Below are positions 7,991 through 12,631 of a stretch of 12,631 bases of DNA, piece after piece. This stretch comes from Jimgerdemannia flammicorona (Eukaryota; Mucoromycota; Endogonomycetes; Endogonales; Endogonaceae). Both the position numbers and the translations under genes were made by a program. Each line of letters starts with the position of its first letter. Position 1 is the first letter of the stretch. The notes beneath the pieces were generated by a model. It was not told the origin of the DNA and searched no databases. It saw nothing but the letters and a program-made list of their open reading frames with translations. The stretch spans positions 1-12,631 of the forward strand of contig RBNI01005403.1 of the NCBI GenBank assembly GCA_003990745.1. Reading direction: 5' to 3'.

Positions 7991-9134
7991 GCTGATGCTC
8001 ATTGTGTAGTCGGCAATGGGGACGGGGAAGGTGACACTGCTCTACGAGATGCTGGTCACGCGGATGGACGAGATGATGGTGTCCTTAGGGTGTTGCCAGT
8101 GGGACGCGAAGAGCGTTATATTCATCGCGCCGCTGATCAAGCTGGCGCTGATCGCGGCACGCACGCTCAAGCTTGCAAACTACCGGTACCATGAGAACCA
8201 GGTCGTGTCCGCCGAGCATTTCGGGTGTGCGAACGCCCATTCGGACAAGCTGCTGTGCGCGCAGAACCGACTCAGCATCGGCTGCAACTCGATCTACAGA
8301 CTTGCTGCCCGCGGGCAGCCGTATGACATCATGGTGATTGATGAGGCGACGATGACAGCGCTCACGCTGATCTCATCGCACATGCTGCCAAAGCTGCAGA
8401 GGACGCTGGATGTGCTGTTTCAGACCTGCGCACCGCCCGTCTGTGCGGCCGACATCGATCCATTGACAATTGAGACCCGCCTGAGGTTCGGCAGCATCCG
8501 TGACCACGACACATACATCTCTGATGACCTGCAGTTCGTGTGTAGCATCCTAAAGCGCCATCTGCGGAATGTATGTGCCGACGAACCAGGCATGTTTCGC
8601 GGAGCAGCTGCTGAAGTTTTGCCAGGGTCCGGGCCTGGTAGACCGATCGCCATCTGACATGCTGAAGAACGATATGACAAACTGGCCTCGGATACGCAAA
8701 GGAGGACGACGCCGACTTTCCGCCGGGCGACAGCCGTGTCCAAAGGTGCGGTTGTTGATCACATCGCCTGTCTTGGCGTCGGATACTCGATCGTGGGATG
8801 GATATTCCACACGACAATCGGATTTTTCTTCCAGTTTCCGCGGATTCTGCAGGGGAACACACAGTAGATGGGACGGGTACGCAGGGTGATCGACAAGACG
8901 GTGTTCCCGTACTATCAGAGCTGGCCTCTGGATCCTGACAACGGACCGTATCCCGCGCATGCAGAGGAGAATTGCGTGCAGCGCGCGGTGACCGCGTGCG
9001 ATGCGGTGCTGGGCGAGGCTGACGTGATACCGCCCGATCTCAGGAAGCTGACTGTGCGCCGGTTTGCGATGCGCCGATGCGTGGAGAAGATGTCGGAGAC
9101 GTACGGCATGGGCATGTACACGTTCAATGTCTGA
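7951..9134 (+). pseudogene. UL9-like superfamily 2 helicase domain, motifs I to VI
   Basis: Motif I is SAMGTGKV at 8010-8033, one codon after a TAG (8007-8009). The expected Thr after the Lys is Val. Motif Ia is VIFIAPLIKLALIAARTLK (about 8112-8170). Motif II is PYDIMVIDEA (8319-8348). Motif III lies in AADIDPLT (about 8445-8468). The frame then shifts near 8565 and returns near 8772. Motif V is split over that second shift: VRLLITSP in one frame, LGVGYSIVGWIFH (8772-8810) in the other. Motif VI is MGRVRR at 8868-8885, directly after TQ and a TAG at 8865-8867. The frame runs on to 9134 with VFPYYQSWPLDP and MSETYGMGMYTF. SAMGTGK plus the closing GRVR is the signature of herpesvirus origin-binding-protein-like helicases and sets this apart from PIF1-type Helitron helicases. 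Confidence 0.8.
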
Positions 9135-10039
9135 GCTGGACATGCAACCAGGGACACAGTCAGCTGGTGCAGCTCGCGGGGCTGACGGACTGATGAAGAC
9201 CCTCCAACGTCGCGCGACATGATGATCGAGCTGGGCAGGGCGGCGGCGAGGGGTTGACCGACATCGATCGTGACCGGGTCAAACTCTTTTAACAGCTGGT
9301 GATTCTGCCCGGACTGCTGCACGAGAAGGAACGCATGCTGCGTGTGGTGCAGCCGCTGGACCGCACGCTGCTAGTGCTCGATGTGATCGCCGCCACAAAC
9401 GCAAACGTGTTGAAGCATCAGGACATGTACACGCACGATGTGTCGGTTGGCAGTCACACCGCAGCTTCGGGCACTCCAGCGCTACAACGGGCAGTGCGTG
9501 TGGGCGAGGGTAATGATGGCCTGCATGTAGCTGCCTGCGGACGGGAGCAGGCACGATGACGCAGAGCTGTTTTTCAACATCGCCGACGAGTGGATGAAGG
9601 CGAGCGCAGCCGACACTGAATTTGCGGTGATGCTTTCCGTCGATTCGGTCCTTCTTCGGCATGTCATTGCCGCCTGTGTCGAGGAGTTCGACACGCTGTA
9701 TATGTGCGATGCCGATGTCGGTGAATGGATTTCGATTGACGCGTTGCGGATGCTTTGCTCCGCAACGACGCCAACGACAGGGAGTTGCATGTTGCGAGAC
9801 TGCGGAAATTCATCACAAAAGGGAACCGATCATTGCTCGCGCACAGCTACCATTACGGTGAGCTGCAGCGATTCGTGGTGATGGCGTTCATGCGCAGGAT
9901 GTCGCTCTTGGTCAAGAGCGTTGCGTGTCTCAGCAGAGCTAATTTCCACATGCTGGATGCGCTACACGGCACACAATCTTTGCAATTGATAATTCTATCA
10001 GTTGTAAAGTTGTTGACACTGTCCGACATCTCGTTGTAG
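9135..10039 (+). pseudogene. C-terminal part of the primase-helicase remnant
   Basis: The signal continues in changing frames: NQGHSQLVQLAGLTD near 9150, then a frame with LPGLLHEKERMLRVVQPLD (about 9305-9360), then one from about 9474 with a TAG near 9528 that reads AELFFNIADEWMKAS and VEEFDTLYMCDADVGEW (to about 9735), and finally LRKFITKGNRSLLAHSYHYG (about 9800-9860), running into the tandem repeats with a stop at 10037-10039. Only position and continuous protein-like composition tie these pieces to the helicase. I recognise no further domain. Confidence 0.5.
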
Positions 10040-10756
10040 ATATTCGGCGAGATTGTGTTTGTATATATTGGATTGTACAACATTTATAGATAGAAACGTG
10101 ACGATGGCGTGCGTGCGCAAGATGTCGCTTCAGTCAAGAGCGTCGCGGGTCTCAGCAGAGCTAATTTCCACATGCTGGATGCGCTGCTCGGCACACAATT
10201 TTTGCAATTGATAATTCTGTCAGTTGTAAAGTTGTTGACACTGTCCGACATCTCGTTGTAGATATTCGTCGAGATTGTGTTTGTATATATTGGACTATAC
10301 AATATTTATAGATAGAAACGTGACGATGGCGTGCGTGCGCAAGATGTCACTCTCAGTCGAGAGCGTCGCGGGTCTCAGCAGAGCTAATTTCCACATGCTG
10401 GATGCGCTGCACGACACACAATTTTTGCAATTGATAATTACATCAGATGCAATAAAGTTGTCGGCACTGTCCGACATCTTGTTGTAGATATTTGTCGAGA
10501 TTGTGTTTGTGTATATTAGATTGTACAATATTTATAGATAGAAACGTGACGATGGCGTGCGTGCGCAAGATGTCGCTCTCGGTCAAGAGCGTCGCAGGTC
10601 TCAGCAGAGCTAATTTCCACATGCTGGATGCGCTGCACGGCACAATTTTTGTAATTGATGATTCTATCAGATGTAAAGCTGTCGACACTGTCCGACATCT
10701 CGTTGTAGATACTTGTCGAGATTGTGTTTGTATATATTGGATTGTAGATAGAAAAT
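9874..10756 (+). repeat. Four tandem copies of a ~224-bp unit derived from the 3' end of the helicase remnant
   Basis: Taking the internal ATGGCGT as the anchor, copies begin at 9881, 10104, 10326 and 10552, so the periods are 223, 222 and 226 bp. The fourth copy ends early, near 10756, lacking about 9 bp before TAGATAGAAA. Shared stretches include GAGCTAATTTCCACATGCTG, CACTGTCCGACATCTCGTTG and GAGATTGTGTTTGTATATAT. Copy 1 continues directly from the pseudogene frame, and each copy can encode a similar peptide (MSLSVESVAGLSRANFHMLD...). The unit therefore holds the last codons plus downstream sequence of the gene, duplicated in tandem. Copies differ by scattered substitutions and small indels, so the array is old. 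Confidence 0.9.
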
Positions 10757-10841
10757 GCAATAAAACCGTGCTTAGATTTCAAGAAAGTGTATGTATATAT
10801 ATATTGGGACCCTGGTAATCGCAACGGCACTTTCCACCCCC

Positions 10842-11075
10842 TCAACGATAATGTGCAATTCCACGAAAACTTGGTAAAGATACCACATAAACCCCAACAG
10901 CACGAGCCCCCACAACACCTGCTAACAATCCACCCAAAATCAGCAGTGTTCGAAACAGTCGTTTGCCAGACCGTTCAACCAATGTCGTCCAATTGCTGTA
11001 AACTTCCAAAAAGTCGAGCAGCTCAGAGTCCTTCCGAGCTTGTCGACTGAATCGCTCAAAGTCATTAGAGTTGGA
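10842..11075 (-). pseudogene. Membrane-segment ORF of unknown family beside kinase fragment B
   Basis: A 77-codon minus-strand frame lies between TAA (11076-11078) and TGA (10842-10844), without ATG at its start. It reads NDFERFSRQARKDSELLDFL, then EVYSNWTTLVERSGKRLF, then a hydrophobic run RTLLILGGLLAGVVGARAVG that fits a membrane helix. The composition is convincingly protein-like: a soluble charged helix, basic KR, then a transmembrane stretch. It begins within 4 bp of the point where the kinase similarity ends, so it may be an exon joined to the kinase piece during the rearrangement. The FERF in it recalls the EFERFKLE fragments elsewhere in the window, but four residues are too few to claim kinship. 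Confidence 0.4.
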
Positions 11076-11078
11076 TTA

Positions 11079-11324
11079 AAGCTGTGCATATGAAAGAGAT
11101 GTTGCTTGTTAAAATCAAAGATCAATTACTCATAAGCTTAAACTACAACGAGCGAGGGCGAAACACGTACCTCAAATCCCATTCCTTGCTTCAACTCTTT
11201 GAGTGCAAAATGCATCGCAAGCTCTCCGTTCTTAGCGACGACAGTTCCCTTGTAAACCTTGGCGAACCCACCTTCGATATTGGTGAATTTTTCGGGGGGA
11301 ACCGGACAAGGTGTCAATAAAGAT
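11079..11324 (-). pseudogene. Broken copy of the kinase gene: glycine loop, lysine, intron and start of exon 2
   Basis: On the minus strand this aligns with about 3560-3803 of the kinase locus. It reads EKFTNIEGGFAKVYKGTV and FALKELKQGMGFE, followed by the same GTACGT donor and the intron. Compared with the intact gene it lacks 12 bp (residues DIIG, including the first glycine of the nucleotide loop) and has 3 bp inserted (AMHFAL for AIFAL). Both indels keep the frame. Both candidate acceptors have lost their G (AACAG to AACAA and GCAG to GCAA). Similarity ends after CATATGCACAGCTT. There is no start codon or C-lobe, so it is non-functional as a kinase. The intron shows it was copied from DNA. 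Confidence 0.85.
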
Positions 11325-11460
11325 CCGATTGGCCCAGTCCTAACCCATTCGGTTTGGTCCAGGCACATGACATGACATGTGATTGTGTATATAATTATAC
11401 ACATCCAAATCAACCTGAGGATCAGTTGGAACTTAGGATGGAACTTGGATGAGGGTGACG
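11325..11460. other. Short spacer with an AT-rich near-palindrome
   Basis: GTGTATATAATTATACAC at about 11384-11401 is a near-perfect palindrome, preceded by ACATGACATGACATGT. No gene is seen. This is the first sequence to the right of the kinase fragment and the last with normal CpG content. Confidence 0.4.
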
Positions 11461-12603
11461 CCCCTTTCTCCACTACCTTACCAGTTACAATGGTTTGGTA
11501 GGCAACCTTCTGAGTCCACTTTCCACAATTATTACCCCTTCTACCTCAGGTTGGTTTGCTGTACCTATTGCAGGGCAGTGGGAGGGAGGCAATGGTGATG
11601 AGTTGCCCTTTTATTAGTGTCAGTGTCTTCTCCACTTTTTCACAGTTTCTGGTGCCTTCAGCTATATCTGGAGTGCATTTGTTTTGGTGCAGTGCCTTCT
11701 TCCTTTTGCTGTTGCCAACAAGGTACTGTCTTGGTGTATCATAAGTTACATAGGGAGTCAGCTGACCTTGGGTATCAAGTGCTCAGTATAGATTATCTGC
11801 AGGTTCTTGGTATCTGTGGTGGGGCCCTCTGGCTTTGGTGAGCTTCTCAGTGAGCATGGTTCTGACATAGGTGACTACTTTTTGGGTGTTGTCAGGATGG
11901 GAGGGGAGATGGCTATCACAGATAGAAGGAAGAATAATAATAGTGAACCAGTAGGGTACCAGGCTGGGGGCAGTCATCAGGGCTGGGGTGGGTGCTGCTT
12001 TAGTGGGGCCTTTTAATTGGTGTAGAGTAGTTAGGTGGTAGGTGTCACTCTTGGCTTCTTTTGACAATTTGGCAGGTTGGGCCCCAGTCATTGAGGAGGT
12101 TGGGGGGCCCAAGGCTACCCATTTCAGGCATCTTGACTGCACTCAACTGAAACTAGAAGCTGATATAGCAATGTGATCAAGGCCTGCAGGCTTGAGTAGT
12201 GGGGTATTGGGGGTCTCCTCCTACCTCACATGTAAGTCCTTTACTCATCTTGACTGGGAGAACCAGGTCCTACTCACTGTGATGTACTTTGATGAGGGTT
12301 TTTTCTTTGTCTGTCATTCTCTTTGGGGTAGCAGGGGCTATTCTATTTGGCTTGGGCATGGTCTTGTACATATATTGGGGTCTTGAGCATGTGCTTTCAG
12401 TCATTGGCATATGGCTGAGTTCCCCCTGGTGGTAGGGAGAGCATGGTGTGCAGAATGAGGTACAGGCTAACATAAGCCCTGCTGCACCTGGTATGGTTGA
12501 GCTGCTGGACAATAGCTAGCCTAGGTTAATGAGGAGGCAGTGCTTGATGAGTGGTGGGGGAGGGTTTTGGCCTATATAGTCTAGGTTCCCTTCCAATAAA
12601 AAT
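11461..12603. repeat. CpG-free block, probably an old methylated repeat
   Basis: In 1143 bp of roughly balanced base composition I find no CG dinucleotide, while TG and CA are very frequent. CG is present right before (11459-11460) and right after (12605-12608, CCGCGG). Such an absence is what deamination of methylated CpG, or a CpG-directed repeat mutation process, leaves behind, and transposable elements are the usual targets. No transposase, reverse transcriptase or integrase can be read in any frame. The open frames present (for example 11783-12142 and 12270-12512, minus) show no motif. I therefore call it a repeat by composition only. Confidence 0.6.
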
Positions 12604-12631
12604 CCGCGGGACATTGAGTCCATTAAAAAAA
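12573..12631 (+). promoter_or_regulatory. TATA-like element, AATAAA and terminal A7 at the window edge
   Basis: TATATAG lies at about 12573-12579, AATAAA at 12595-12600, and the window ends in seven A (12625-12631), about 25 bp after AATAAA. This spacing is normal for a polyadenylation site, so the block may end as the 3' end of a retroelement or transcript. A TATA element with AATAAA close behind would also fit the inside of an LTR. The cut at the window edge prevents a choice. Confidence 0.35.

Larger units (their letters stand above)
5967..10039 (+). pseudogene. Decayed primase-helicase gene of large-DNA-virus / herpesvirus type
   Basis: One long gene remnant, GC-rich compared with both flanks, readable only by changing frame repeatedly and crossing several stops. 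In order it shows an archaeo-eukaryotic primase (AEP) core, a possible Cys/His zinc-binding segment, and a superfamily 2 helicase with motifs I, Ia, II, III, V and VI in the pattern of herpesvirus UL9-like origin-binding proteins. Primases of the UL52/large-DNA-virus clade joined to such helicases are known as replication proteins: the primase lays down primers and the helicase unwinds the template. Here the gene cannot give a full-length product. Beyond the stops, the Walker A threonine and the putative third primase carboxylate are altered. Known relatives occur in large DNA viruses and as genes in some eukaryotic genomes, so the source could be an endogenised virus or a mobile element. The individual parts are listed separately. 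Confidence 0.75.

Noticed and set aside
7951..9134. Helitron or PIF1-like helicase
   Set aside because: I considered it because of captured gene fragments nearby. SAMGTGK, the VIDEA context and closing MGRVRR fit UL9-like helicases better, and no Rep/HUH motif or Helitron end hairpin is seen.
8550..9143. 197-codon minus-strand frame
   Set aside because: It is antisense to helicase motifs V and VI and shows no motif of its own; GC-rich antisense frames are often open.
9874..10756. CRISPR-like array
   Set aside because: Units of about 224 bp repeat along their full length without unique spacers, and the context is eukaryotic.
11783..12512. Minus-strand frames of 119 and 80 codons as transposon proteins
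   Set aside because: No catalytic motif is readable. CpG loss removes some stop and start contexts and shapes composition, so frame length is poor evidence here.
1..12631. tRNA or rRNA genes
   Set aside because: I looked for GGTTCGANNCC-type internal promoter boxes with a matching cloverleaf and for conserved rRNA stretches and found none that hold up.

Overview
The window looks like nuclear DNA of a fungus. It holds one spliced protein kinase gene with a short (63 bp) intron, TATA boxes about 78 bp upstream of start codons, many decayed gene copies, and long repeat-rich, gene-poor stretches. The kinase resembles the expanded TKL-like kinases I know from Mucoromycota/Glomeromycota, so an early-diverging fungus is my best guess, but no feature fixes the taxon. 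I see no rRNA, tRNA or CRISPR array.

Layout. Positions 1-2970 carry a decayed gene fragment (335-511, minus), degenerate repeats, an AT-rich foldback (about 1319-1640) and a degenerate TCCG-type repeat (about 1850-2220). Positions 2978-4607 carry a small, apparently frameshifted ORF and then the only intact-looking gene, a 391-residue kinase in two exons. Positions 4608-5606 are mostly noncoding, with one possible exon-like fragment on the minus strand. Positions 5607-5902 (minus) are a broken copy of the kinase promoter and 5' coding part. Positions 5967 to about 10039 are a GC-rich, heavily frameshifted pseudogene. It reads, in order, as an archaeo-eukaryotic primase of the herpesvirus UL52/large-DNA-virus type, a possible zinc-binding segment, and a UL9-like (herpesvirus origin-binding-protein-like) superfamily 2 helicase. 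Its 3' end has been amplified into four tandem copies of about 224 bp (9874 to about 10756). A membrane-segment ORF (10842-11075, minus) and a second kinase fragment (11079-11324, minus) follow. From 11461 to 12603 there is no CpG dinucleotide at all, which suggests an old, methylated and mutated repeat. The window ends with AATAAA and a short poly(A).

How the parts relate. The two broken kinase copies flank the primase-helicase remnant. The left one stops where the right one starts, within about 10 bp in kinase coordinates, and both lie on the minus strand in swapped order. If the two ends of the 5607-11324 segment were joined, the kinase copy would be continuous. The simplest reading is that a DNA circle of about 5.7 kb, carrying the virus-like replication gene plus a captured piece of the host kinase gene, was opened inside the kinase piece and inserted here. 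That is inference; the abutting boundaries are seen directly.
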